From positions 1 to 7,655 of the forward strand of contig JAQSDS010000043.1 of the NCBI GenBank assembly GCA_029946045.1: a DNA stretch of 7,655 bases, read 5' to 3'. Source of the stretch: Rhodoferax sp. GTDB lineage: Bacteria > Pseudomonadota > Gammaproteobacteria > Burkholderiales > Burkholderiaceae_C. The first letter of the stretch is position 1. The number at the start of each line of letters is the position of its first letter. The notes beneath the pieces are model-generated. The model worked only from the letters and a program-made list of their open reading frames with translations, made no database searches and was not told where the DNA came from. A program made the translations under genes and the position numbers. Of this stretch, positions 1-6,047 are shown piece after piece.

Positions 1-1201
1 GGCGCCCTCCCCTGGGCGTGGCAGCCTGCAAAACACGGACCAGCGCGAGTTCGCCTTCAAATTCAAGACAGGCATCCTGCGTGCGCCAGGCCGCCAACAG
101 GGTCGCCAACTGTTGCGCTGCTGGCGCCGTGATCTGCTTCAGACCCGACCAATTCAATGACAAACAGTCAGCGACAGGCAACAGGCTGGGCAGTTGCGCC
201 AGCGCCGGCAGATCAAGCTGTGCCGGGCACATCCAAACCTGCGGCGCCACCGCAGACTGGCTGCCGGGAGCCGCGGGTTGGGATGCCCAGGTCACTGCTG
301 GAAAGCCAAATTGCTGCGCAAAATTCAGGGCCTCGCGTTCAAAACTGGCTTGCTGCCCCAAACTGCGGTACATATCGAACAAGGCCTCGGCCTGTGCTTG
401 TGCCACAACAGTCAGCGTCGAATGGGCTCGCAGAGCGGTCAACAAAACAGATTCCGCACCCGCATCGTCCCCATTGGCAAACCGAACTGAGGCTTCCTCC
501 AGGTCGGGATCGGACAAATTGTCATTGAGCTCTGACACAAACAATTTGGCGGGGTCGAAGCCCCTGTCGTCCACTGCCTGGCGTGCTGTCTCGGTCCGCA
601 AGAAGGCATCTTCTCCGGGCGGCTGAACTCCGGTCTGGAGCGTCGGCACCGGCCCAAGCAGGGTGGGAATATCGTCAAAATCGAACCGGCTGTTTTTCAG
701 CTGCGTGGACGCAAACAAGCTGTCACCCGTGGCGCTGTGGGCCGGCACCACCGGCACGCTGGGCGGGGCAGGAATAGCCTCGGCCTGAGAGGCTGGCTTG
801 TTTCCTTTCCACCATTGCCTGGACATCTGCGCTTCAATTTCATCAATTTTGCGCAGGGTCATGGCCCGCTCATCCAGATCGCTGAGGTTGGTGGTCGCAC
901 CAAATGAGGTTGGCTTGTCGCTCAGATCGGGCTTGGCCAGGGATGCCTGACGGCGCAATTGACGTAGCTCATCAAATTCGCACTTGCGAATCGTGTCTTC
1001 ATGACGCTTGCGGTCAATCATGTCCTTGAGCGTTTGCCGGTTGTGCGCCAGCGTCGGCTCGATCACAAGATCGGATTCGGACTCGGATTCAGATTGGCCT
1101 TCGGCCCCGATCTTGTCCAGGTCGCTCCAATGGACGCTTGGATTGCGAACAAACTTGGCGACTTTGGCAAGCAGTCTGGCGCTAGTGGGTAGCGTTGCCA
1201 T
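1..1201 (-). CDS. FimV-C-like / STAS-like two-domain protein, 3' end outside the window
   Basis: Reading the minus strand from the ATG at 1201-1199 gives 400 uninterrupted codons to the window edge, so the C-terminus is missing. No signal peptide or membrane segment is visible, so it is probably cytoplasmic. Residues 1-30 are basic (LLAKVAKFVRNPSV). An acidic Ser-Glu run follows at 37-44, then a charged, probably helical stretch at 55-130 and a Pro-rich linker near 140-155. Residues 230-305 (DPDLEEASVRFANGDDAGAE) resemble the C-terminal TPR-like domain of FimV-type proteins. Residues 325-400 have the spacing of a STAS domain (LSLNWSGLKQITAPAAQQLA), but without the phosphorylatable Ser of anti-sigma-factor antagonists where I would expect it. 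It starts 36 bp after dksA, so cotranscription is likely. No strong Shine-Dalgarno precedes the start. Earlier in-frame starts are blocked by a TGA 12-14 bases after the ATG at 1228. Domain calls are from memory. In relatives I would expect hslV/hslU next, outside this window. Confidence 0.72.
   Translation of the reverse strand, partial: MATLPTSARLLAKVAKFVRNPSVHWSDLDKIGAEGQSESESESDLVIEPTLAHNRQTLKDMIDRKRHEDTIRKCEFDELRQLRRQASLAKPDLSDKPTSFGATTNLSDLDERAMTLRKIDEIEAQMSRQWWKGNKPASQAEAIPAPPSVPVVPAHSATGDSLFASTQLKNSRFDFDDIPTLLGPVPTLQTGVQPPGEDAFLRTETARQAVDDRGFDPAKLFVSELNDNLSDPDLEEASVRFANGDDAGAESVLLTALRAHSTLTVVAQAQAEALFDMYRSLGQQASFEREALNFAQQFGFPAVTWASQPAAPGSQSAVAPQVWMCPAQLDLPALAQLPSLLPVADCLSLNWSGLKQITAPAAQQLATLLAAWRTQDACLEFEGELALVRVLQAATPRGGR
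1071..1094 (-). repeat. Degenerate hexanucleotide repeat encoding Ser-Glu
   Basis: Four consecutive six-base units on the plus strand (TCGGAT, TCGGAC, TCGGAT, TCAGAT) differ at only one or two positions. Read on the minus strand in the gene's frame they encode the acidic run SESESESD. It is a short in-frame tandem repeat that could vary in copy number without breaking the frame. Confidence 0.6.
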
Positions 1202-1237
1202 AGCGATTCAACCGGCGCTGGAAACCATCAAACATGC

Positions 1238-2197
1238 TCAGTCACCAAACATTTTTTGTTTCAGTTCGCGGCGCTGCTGCGCCTCCAGGGAAAGCGTGGC
1301 GGTGGGCCGGGCCAGCAGTCGGCCGACACCAATAGCTTCTCCGGTCTCGTCACAGTAACCATAATCGCCGGCATCGATGCGCGTGATCGATTGCTCGATC
1401 TTTTTGAGCAGCTTGCGTTCACGGTCACGGGTGCGCAACTCCAGGGCATGCTCTTCCTCAATGGTGGCGCGATCAGCGGGGTCAGGCACCACCACCGTGT
1501 CTTCGCGCAGATGCTCGGTGGTTTCACCCGCATTGCTGAGCATGTCGTTCTTGAGATTGACGAGTTTCAGCCGGAAATACGCCAACTGGGTGTCGTTCAT
1601 GTACTCGTCGTCCGACATGGCCAGGATTTCCGGATCGGTCAGCTCGTTCACTGGCTTGGTTTTCCAGTTATTGACCAGCTTCTTGTCTTTTTTGACCGAG
1701 GAAGCCAAAGGAGAAACAATCGGTGTCACGCTGACCATCTGGGTAAAGCTCGACTTGGCGGCCGTAGATGCCACGGCCTGGGCCATGGAAGGCACGGTCA
1801 ATTGAGCCAATCGGGAGGAAGGACGACCGGTGCGCACCGGCACACCGGAAGATGTCATCTGGGTGGTTGGCGCTGCGGCTTTGGCAACTGGTTTGACAGC
1901 TGCAGGCGCCGTCACTTTGGGAGATACAAGGGTTTGAGTGGTCACGTCTAAAGATTTTTTCTTGGTGGCGGGTAAAACTGTTTTGGTCACCGATGTCGCG
2001 CTGGCTTTGCTCACTTTGACGGCGGCCGGCTTGACCGCCAGAGGCTTGACCGCTTTTGTCTTGGCGGGCGTCGTCACTTTGACCGCAGCCGCCTTGGCAG
2101 CTTGAGCTGCTTTCACGGATTTCGCCGCTTTGACTGGCTCAGCAACGACAGCGGCCTTTTTTCCAGTCGCTTTTGGTTTGGCAGTTTGCGCTTTCAC
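1238..2197 (-). CDS. dksA: RNA polymerase-binding transcription factor DksA, long form with one zinc-site Cys
   Basis: DksA binds in the RNA polymerase secondary channel and, with ppGpp, adjusts promoter activity in the stringent response. The 319-residue product has two parts. Residues 1 to ~190 are Ala/Lys/Val/Pro-rich low complexity (VKAAKSVKAAQAAKAA). Residues ~194-319 form the DksA core, starting at MSDDEYMNDTQ. The coiled-coil tip PDPADRA at 238-244 keeps Asp239, Asp242 and Ala244, matching E. coli D71, D74 and A76. In the zinc-finger region only Cys282 remains; the other three positions are Thr285, Ser303 and Ala306. The helix after RLLARPTA is retained. The GTG at 2197-2195 is chosen because AGGAGGT lies five bases upstream. 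An in-frame extension to ATG 2248 or 2341 lacks a ribosome site. The core is 130-odd residues, against 151 for whole E. coli DksA. As far as I recall, such Cys-poor forms are common in alpha- and betaproteobacteria. Identity is firm; the role of the extension is unknown. Confidence 0.95.
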   Translation of the reverse strand: MKAQTAKPKATGKKAAVVAEPVKAAKSVKAAQAAKAAAVKVTTPAKTKAVKPLAVKPAAVKVSKASATSVTKTVLPATKKKSLDVTTQTLVSPKVTAPAAVKPVAKAAAPTTQMTSSGVPVRTGRPSSRLAQLTVPSMAQAVASTAAKSSFTQMVSVTPIVSPLASSVKKDKKLVNNWKTKPVNELTDPEILAMSDDEYMNDTQLAYFRLKLVNLKNDMLSNAGETTEHLREDTVVVPDPADRATIEEEHALELRTRDRERKLLKKIEQSITRIDAGDYGYCDETGEAIGVGRLLARPTATLSLEAQQRRELKQKMFGD

Positions 2198-2202
2198 GGG
2201 TG

Positions 2203-2209
2203 ACCTCCT
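2203..2209 (-). promoter_or_regulatory. Strong Shine-Dalgarno fixing the dksA GTG start
   Basis: The minus strand reads AGGAGGT here, followed by five bases (CACCC) and then GTG AAA GCG. It is the best ribosome-binding site in the window and sits at ideal spacing. It decides the start at 2197 over the ATG codons further upstream. Confidence 0.85.
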
Positions 2210-2211
2210 GA

Positions 2212-2224
2212 CAGGATTATCCTG
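2212..2224. promoter_or_regulatory. Perfect 6+1+6 dyad just upstream of the dksA Shine-Dalgarno
   Basis: Minus strand CAGGAT-A-ATCCTG is a perfect inverted repeat with a one-base centre. The centre is too short for an RNA hairpin, so if functional it would be a DNA-binding site. It also contains GATAAT, a possible -10 hexamer, but I find no -35 at acceptable spacing. A role is inferred only. Confidence 0.3.
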
Positions 2225-2241
2225 AACGATTGGCGCCTGGT

Positions 2242-2256
2242 TTGTCATGCTGACAA
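2242..2256. promoter_or_regulatory. Perfect 6+3+6 dyad upstream of dksA
   Basis: TTGTCA-N3-TGACAA is a perfect inverted repeat. Its centre is 31 bp from the centre of the dyad at 2212-2224, close to three helical turns, so the two would lie on the same face of the DNA. It could be an operator half of a paired site, or chance. I cannot name a regulator. Confidence 0.3.
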
Positions 2257-2286
2257 GCTCAGGCAAGGATTTCTCACTGGCGCGCG

Positions 2287-2292
2287 AGTGTA
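2287..2292 (-). promoter_or_regulatory. Possible -10 hexamer for dksA
   Basis: Minus strand TACACT lies in the 174-bp gap before dksA. It would give a leader of roughly 80 bases. The same GTACACTC octamer occurs upstream of the GTPase gene. No good -35 is found 16-18 bp upstream, so support is weak. Confidence 0.22.
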
Positions 2293-2371
2293 CAGGCTTG
2301 GCTGGCAAAAACCCCATCATTTGCAAAAGCGAGACAAACATGTTCGTTCGACTTTCGGTTAAAAACCCATC

Positions 2372-3424
2372 TCACACCAGGCTTTGCGCCATGCCCTGTA
2401 GAAAAATATCTTTGGGCAGGTCAATGCCAATGAAGACCATTTTGCTGCAAGGCTTCTCGTCCTGACCCCAGACCGGGCCCAGGTCGCTGCCCATCAGCTG
2501 GTGCACGCCCTGAAAAATGACCTTGCGATCGGTGCCCTGCATGTACAACACACCTTTATAGCGCAACATGCGCGGGCCGTAAATGTTGACGATGGCACCC
2601 AGAAAGTCTTCCAGCTTGGCCGGATCAAAAGGGCGTTCCGAGCGAAACACGAAGCTTTTGACGTCGTCATCGTGGTGATGGTGATGGCCATGCTGGTGTG
2701 ACGGATGGTCGCAATGCTCGCCATGTTCATGGTCGTGATGCGCATGGTCATGGCCTGCCTGCTCCTCTTCCTTGAGGAAATCGGGGTCGATGTCGAGCTT
2801 GCTGTTGAGGTTAAAGCCCCTCAAATCAAAGACCTCACTCAGGGCCACATCACCAAAATGCACGGCTTTCTGGGGCGCACGCGGGTTCATGTGTTTCAGG
2901 CGCTGCATCAGGTCCGCCGTTTCCTCAGCCGAGACCAGATCGGTCTTGCTGATGAAAATCTGGTCGGCAAAACCCACCTGGCGGCGCGCCTCCTGGCGGT
3001 CATCGAGCTGCTGGTTGGCGTGTTTGGCATCGACCAGCGTCAAAATGGAATCGAGCAGATAGCTCTCGGCAATTTCGTCGTCCATGAAAAAGGTCTGCGC
3101 CACCGGGCCCGGATCGGCCAGGCCGGTGGTCTCGATCACCACGCGGTCAAAGTCGAGCAAACCCTGGCGTTTTTTGGCGGCCAGCAATTGCAAGGCCTCG
3201 CGCAGGTCTTCGCGGATGGTGCAGCAAATGCAGCCGTTGCTCATCTGGATGATCTGCTCTTTGGAGTCGGTCACCAGAATGTCGTTGTCAATGTTTTCTT
3301 CGCCAAACTCGTTTTCGATGATGGCGATCTTCTGACCGTGGGCCTCCGACAGCACACGCTTGAGCAGCGTGGTTTTGCCGGAACCGAGAAAACCAGTGAG
3401 GATGGTGGCAGGAATGAGGCTCAT
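2372..3424 (-). CDS. CobW/COG0523-family P-loop GTPase with His-rich metal-binding loop
   Basis: The product is a 350-residue G3E-family GTPase of the CobW/YjiA/ZNG type. Members are cytoplasmic GTP-dependent metal chaperones or insertases for zinc, cobalt or related metals. Visible motifs are the Walker A GFLGSGKT at 11-18, ENEFGE at 37-42, the CxCC metal motif (Cys65, Cys67, Cys68), ETTGLADP at 98-105 and the guanine-specificity motif SKTD at 159-162. A loop at 225-251 has 15 His, one Cys and several Asp/Glu. The CobW C-terminal domain starts near 257. Length is close to E. coli YjiA (about 318) plus the His loop. The start gives the typical N-terminus MSLIPATILT, although no strong Shine-Dalgarno precedes it. 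It follows rlmI by 48 bp. I see no Zur-type palindrome upstream, so zinc-repressed expression is not supported here. The metal is not determinable from sequence. No cobalamin genes are nearby, so the symbol cobW is not assigned. Confidence 0.92.
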   Translation of the reverse strand: MSLIPATILTGFLGSGKTTLLKRVLSEAHGQKIAIIENEFGEENIDNDILVTDSKEQIIQMSNGCICCTIREDLREALQLLAAKKRQGLLDFDRVVIETTGLADPGPVAQTFFMDDEIAESYLLDSILTLVDAKHANQQLDDRQEARRQVGFADQIFISKTDLVSAEETADLMQRLKHMNPRAPQKAVHFGDVALSEVFDLRGFNLNSKLDIDPDFLKEEEQAGHDHAHHDHEHGEHCDHPSHQHGHHHHHDDDVKSFVFRSERPFDPAKLEDFLGAIVNIYGPRMLRYKGVLYMQGTDRKVIFQGVHQLMGSDLGPVWGQDEKPCSKMVFIGIDLPKDIFLQGMAQSLV

Positions 3425-3448
3425 ATCAGGGCATGTGCAAAGGGTGAG

Positions 3449-3454
3449 AGTGTA
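3449..3454 (-). promoter_or_regulatory. Possible -10 hexamer for the CobW-family GTPase gene
   Basis: Minus strand TACACT sits 25 bp before the start codon, within the 48-bp gap after rlmI. It would give a leader of about 18 bases. The 17-bp-spaced position upstream is A/T-rich but has no clear -35. Read-through from rlmI is equally possible. Confidence 0.22.
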
Positions 3455-3472
3455 CCGACCCAGGCTAAAAAT

Positions 3473-4654
3473 TTACTTGCGCATCACCACCAAACCCTTC
3501 AGGTATTCGCCTTCGGGGAAATGGACCGTCATGGGGTGATCGGGTGCGCCACCCATGCGCTCGTGGATGTAACCATCGACCCCGGCATCGCAACCCGCCG
3601 AGGCCACAATTTTATGAAACAGATCGGCGCTGATGCCGCCGGAACAGCTGTAGGTAAACAGCACACCGCCCGGCTCAAGCAGCTTGAACGCCAGCCGATT
3701 GATGTCTTTGTAAGCCCGCGCCGCACGTTCGGTATGGGCCACGGTGGGGGCAAATTTAGGCGGATCCAGCACGATGGCGTCAAAAGTTCGGCCTTGTTCG
3801 ATGAATTGGCGCAAGGAGGCATTGACATCGGCATCCATGAAAGTGGCACGGCTGGCGGCAAAGCCATTCATGGCCACATTGGCGGCCGCTTTTTCCAGCG
3901 CCGGGCCTGATGAGTCAATGGACGTGACATGGGCCGCGCCACCGTTGAGCGCCGCCACCGTGAAACCGCCGGTATAGCAATAGCAATTGAGCACGCGCTC
4001 AAACCTGAGGCGACGCGCGTAGTCACTGAAACGCTTGCGACTGTCGCGCTGGTCGAGGTAAAAGCCGGTTTTATGGCCTTCGGCGATATTCACCGCCAGT
4101 TGCCAGTCGTGTTCTTGCAGTACAAGTTCCAACTCGCCCTGACCACGCAGCCAGCCGGTGACCTCGGGCAAGCCTTCCAGGGCGCGGCTGCTGGCGTCAC
4201 TGCGCTCGTAAAGTTTGGTCAGTCCGGTGGCCGCCAGCAGGGCATCGGCGATCACGCCTTTCCAGCGCTCGACGCCGCTGGAAGTGAACTGCGCCACCAG
4301 CGTGTCGCCATACCGGTCCACAATCAGTCCCGGCAGGCCATCGGACTCGCCGTGCACCAGCCGCATGGCGTTGCTTTGGATGTCAAAACGGGCTCTGGCC
4401 CTGACGGCGCTGGCACAGGCCGCCGTAAAAAACGCTTCGTCAATGCGCTGCGCCTCATCAAAACTCCAGACCCGGGCGCGGATTTTGGAAGCCGGGCTGA
4501 AAGCCGCCCAGCCCAGAAACTGGCCCTGGTCTGACTCCACGCGCACGGTTTCACCCGCATCACCACCGCCTTTGGCAATGGCGGACTCAAAAATCCAGGG
4601 ATGACGGCGCAGCAGCGAGCGCTCTTTGCCCGCGCGCAGGCGTATGGCTTTCAA
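3473..4654 (-). CDS. rlmI: 23S rRNA (cytosine-C5)-methyltransferase RlmI, TTG start
   Basis: RlmI methylates C1962 of 23S rRNA (E. coli numbering) using S-adenosylmethionine. The 393-residue product matches the E. coli length of about 396. An N-terminal PUA-type RNA-binding domain covers roughly 1-75 (ERSLLRRHPWIFESAI at 11-26, then SPASKIRARVW). A middle domain ends at GHKTGFYLDQR (193-203), and the SAM-binding Rossmann domain follows. Its motifs are NCYCYTGGF at 223-231, LDPPKF at 296-301 and YSCSG at 335-339, where Cys337 is the probable catalytic cysteine. The start codon is TTG at 4654-4652. It is chosen because it places MKAIRLRAGKERSLLRRHPW where the family N-terminus begins. It shares the four bases TTGA with the stop of the preceding gene and has no clear Shine-Dalgarno, so translation is probably coupled. 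A related RlmK/RlmL-type specificity is less likely given full-length RlmI architecture. Confidence 0.92.
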   Translation of the reverse strand: MKAIRLRAGKERSLLRRHPWIFESAIAKGGGDAGETVRVESDQGQFLGWAAFSPASKIRARVWSFDEAQRIDEAFFTAACASAVRARARFDIQSNAMRLVHGESDGLPGLIVDRYGDTLVAQFTSSGVERWKGVIADALLAATGLTKLYERSDASSRALEGLPEVTGWLRGQGELELVLQEHDWQLAVNIAEGHKTGFYLDQRDSRKRFSDYARRLRFERVLNCYCYTGGFTVAALNGGAAHVTSIDSSGPALEKAAANVAMNGFAASRATFMDADVNASLRQFIEQGRTFDAIVLDPPKFAPTVAHTERAARAYKDINRLAFKLLEPGGVLFTYSCSGGISADLFHKIVASAGCDAGVDGYIHERMGGAPDHPMTVHFPEGEYLKGLVVMRK

Positions 4655-4962
4655 TAGGTGATCGCCATCGACGGCACATCGACACGGATCATGGGCTTGC
4701 CCAGTGCCGCGCTGACCGCCGCCGCATAGTCAGCAGACCACTTGGCATCGCCAAACAGGGCCGGGCCGGCAGCCTGGGTCACCACCAGCACCTTGTCGGC
4801 GGTGAGCACTTTGCCGCTGGCGCGCAAGGGCTCGCAGTCGAGGGCGGTGAACTGGTGGTCCAGCCAGGCCCGCGCGGCATCATGGGCCAGCGGCGCACCG
4901 TCGGGCACATGAAAAGAAAATTCGACGCCTTTGTCCAGCACCACACTGATTTGCTTTTGCAT
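4651..4962 (-). CDS. Conserved-looking small protein of unknown function, 103 aa
   Basis: I do not recognise this family. The start ATG at 4962-4960 follows AGGTG with four intervening bases, a plausible ribosome-binding site. The product has no signal peptide, membrane segment or cysteine motif. It looks like a soluble alpha/beta protein: a hydrophobic strand near the N-terminus (ISVVLDKGVEFSFHVP), an Ala-rich helix (AHDAARAWLDHQF) and a segment VLTADKVLVVTQAAGPALFG. The middle has an Ala-rich helix (AAAVSAALG) and the C-terminus MIRVDVPSMAITY. It lies 32 bp after xerC and ends within the TTGA that starts rlmI. That overlap and the ribosome site argue that it is a real gene in the operon. 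A link to rlmI or xerC function is only positional. Confidence 0.75.
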   Translation of the reverse strand: MQKQISVVLDKGVEFSFHVPDGAPLAHDAARAWLDHQFTALDCEPLRASGKVLTADKVLVVTQAAGPALFGDAKWSADYAAAVSAALGKPMIRVDVPSMAITY

Positions 4963-4994
4963 AAGTCACCTATAGAAAAAATTGTCGCCAACTG

Positions 4995-6008
4995 CTATTT
5001 TGAACCACCTGAACCACCCGTTTTGATGTGGGCACGCGGATGGGCTGCATCATAGGCCTTGGCCAGGTGCTGAAAGTCAAGCCGGGTGTAGATTTGTGTG
5101 GTGCTGATGTTGGCGTGGCCCAGCAGCTCCTGGACGCCACGCAGGTCGCTGCTGGACTGCAGCACATGGCTGGCAAAGGAGTGGCGCAGCATGTGCGGAT
5201 GCACGGGTGCCGCCAGTCCGGCCTGCAGGCTGCGCTGACGCACGCGTTGCCAGATGGATTGCGCCGTGAGTCGCGTGCCATGGCGGCCAATGAACAGCGC
5301 CGCCCGGGGCGATGCGCCCGCCACGATCGCATTCGGCAGCGCGGGCAACGCAAGCTCGCGCACCAGCAACCACGCCTGCAGCGCCTGCACTGCCTTGGTG
5401 CCCACCGGCACAATGCGCCGTTTGCTGCCCTTGCCCAGCACATGCGCTTCGCCCGCCTGCAAGTCGACCCAGCCACGCGCACCGCCGCTGGCCTGCACAT
5501 CGAGCCCCGTGAGTTCGCCCACCCGCAAGCCGCCGCCATAGAGAAGTTCCACCATGGCCGCGTCGCGCGCTTCCAGCCAGGGGTCGTTGTCTGCGGCAAA
5601 AAAACTTGCCAGTTGCACGGCATCGTCCACGCTCAGGGCCTTGGGCAGGGGTTTGGCGGCCTTGGGCGCGCGCACATCGAGCACCGGATTGGCAGCGACC
5701 AGCCCTTCACGACCGAGCCATATGTAAAAACCGCGCCAGCCCGACAAAATCAGTGCAATGCCTCGGCCGCTGCGGCCGCCGCTGTGCATTTGCGCGACCC
5801 AACGCCGGATGTGGCTGGGCTCCACTGCCGTCAAACTGACACCAGCCTGCGCCGCCTGCGCCGCCAGTTTTTCCAGGTCCAGGGTGTAGAGCGCTACGGT
5901 GCGCGCTGCCAGGCGTTTTTCAAAGCGCACATGGTCCAGATAACGCTGCACCAGCGCATCCCTGGGCATGGTTGCCACCGGGTCGCCGATGGTTTCATGG
6001 ATGGCCAT
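4995..6008 (-). CDS. xerC: Tyrosine recombinase XerC
   Basis: XerC acts with XerD at dif to resolve chromosome dimers before division. The 337-residue product has the N-terminal SAM-like core-binding domain (about 15-105, FEKRLAARTVALYTLDLEKL) and the C-terminal catalytic domain. Visible active-site residues are Arg162 (GLRVGEL), Lys193 (GKGSKRR), His272 and Arg275 (HMLRHSFA), His298 (LLGHANISTTQ) and the nucleophile Tyr307. The nine-residue spacing between His298 and Tyr307 equals that in E. coli. The end (TRLDFQHLAKAYDAAHPRA) is typical of XerC rather than XerD or phage integrases. It is about 40 residues longer than E. coli XerC (298), partly from small Gly/Ala-rich inserts near 172-180 and 229-236 and a Gly/Ser tail. 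It follows the DUF484 gene by 39 bp in the dapF - DUF484 - xerC order. No strong Shine-Dalgarno is visible; a start at Met14 is possible. Confidence 0.95.
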   Translation of the reverse strand: MAIHETIGDPVATMPRDALVQRYLDHVRFEKRLAARTVALYTLDLEKLAAQAAQAGVSLTAVEPSHIRRWVAQMHSGGRSGRGIALILSGWRGFYIWLGREGLVAANPVLDVRAPKAAKPLPKALSVDDAVQLASFFAADNDPWLEARDAAMVELLYGGGLRVGELTGLDVQASGGARGWVDLQAGEAHVLGKGSKRRIVPVGTKAVQALQAWLLVRELALPALPNAIVAGASPRAALFIGRHGTRLTAQSIWQRVRQRSLQAGLAAPVHPHMLRHSFASHVLQSSSDLRGVQELLGHANISTTQIYTRLDFQHLAKAYDAAHPRAHIKTGGSGGSK

Positions 6009-6047
6009 GTTTCGCTCGCGATGACGAGGGCCGCTAACGGGCTCGGG

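Noticed and set aside
18..626. Plus-strand frame of 202 codons at the left edge
   Set aside because: The minus strand is open for 400 codons with domain-like content. The plus-strand product is Ala/Ser/Cys-rich without recognisable features.
1256..1951. Plus-strand frame of 231 codons
   Set aside because: Antisense to dksA. The Gly/His/Arg-rich tail simply reflects the Ala/Lys-rich coding repeats on the other strand.
2198..2371. Intrinsic terminator after the GTPase gene
   Set aside because: The T-rich bits in this gap are not preceded by a GC-rich hairpin. The dyads found are too small or lack a loop and a U-tract.
2372..3470. Zur-controlled zinc-stress gene
   Set aside because: COG0523 genes are often Zur-regulated, but I see no Zur-like palindrome in the 48 bp before the start.
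2705..3910. Plus-strand frame of 401 codons
   Set aside because: Antisense to the CobW-family GTPase and rlmI. No family motif is seen, and it crosses the gap between two well-supported genes.
4995..6008. Phage or integron integrase
   Set aside because: The C-terminal signature, the dapF - DUF484 context and the absence of attachment sites or cargo genes all indicate housekeeping XerC.
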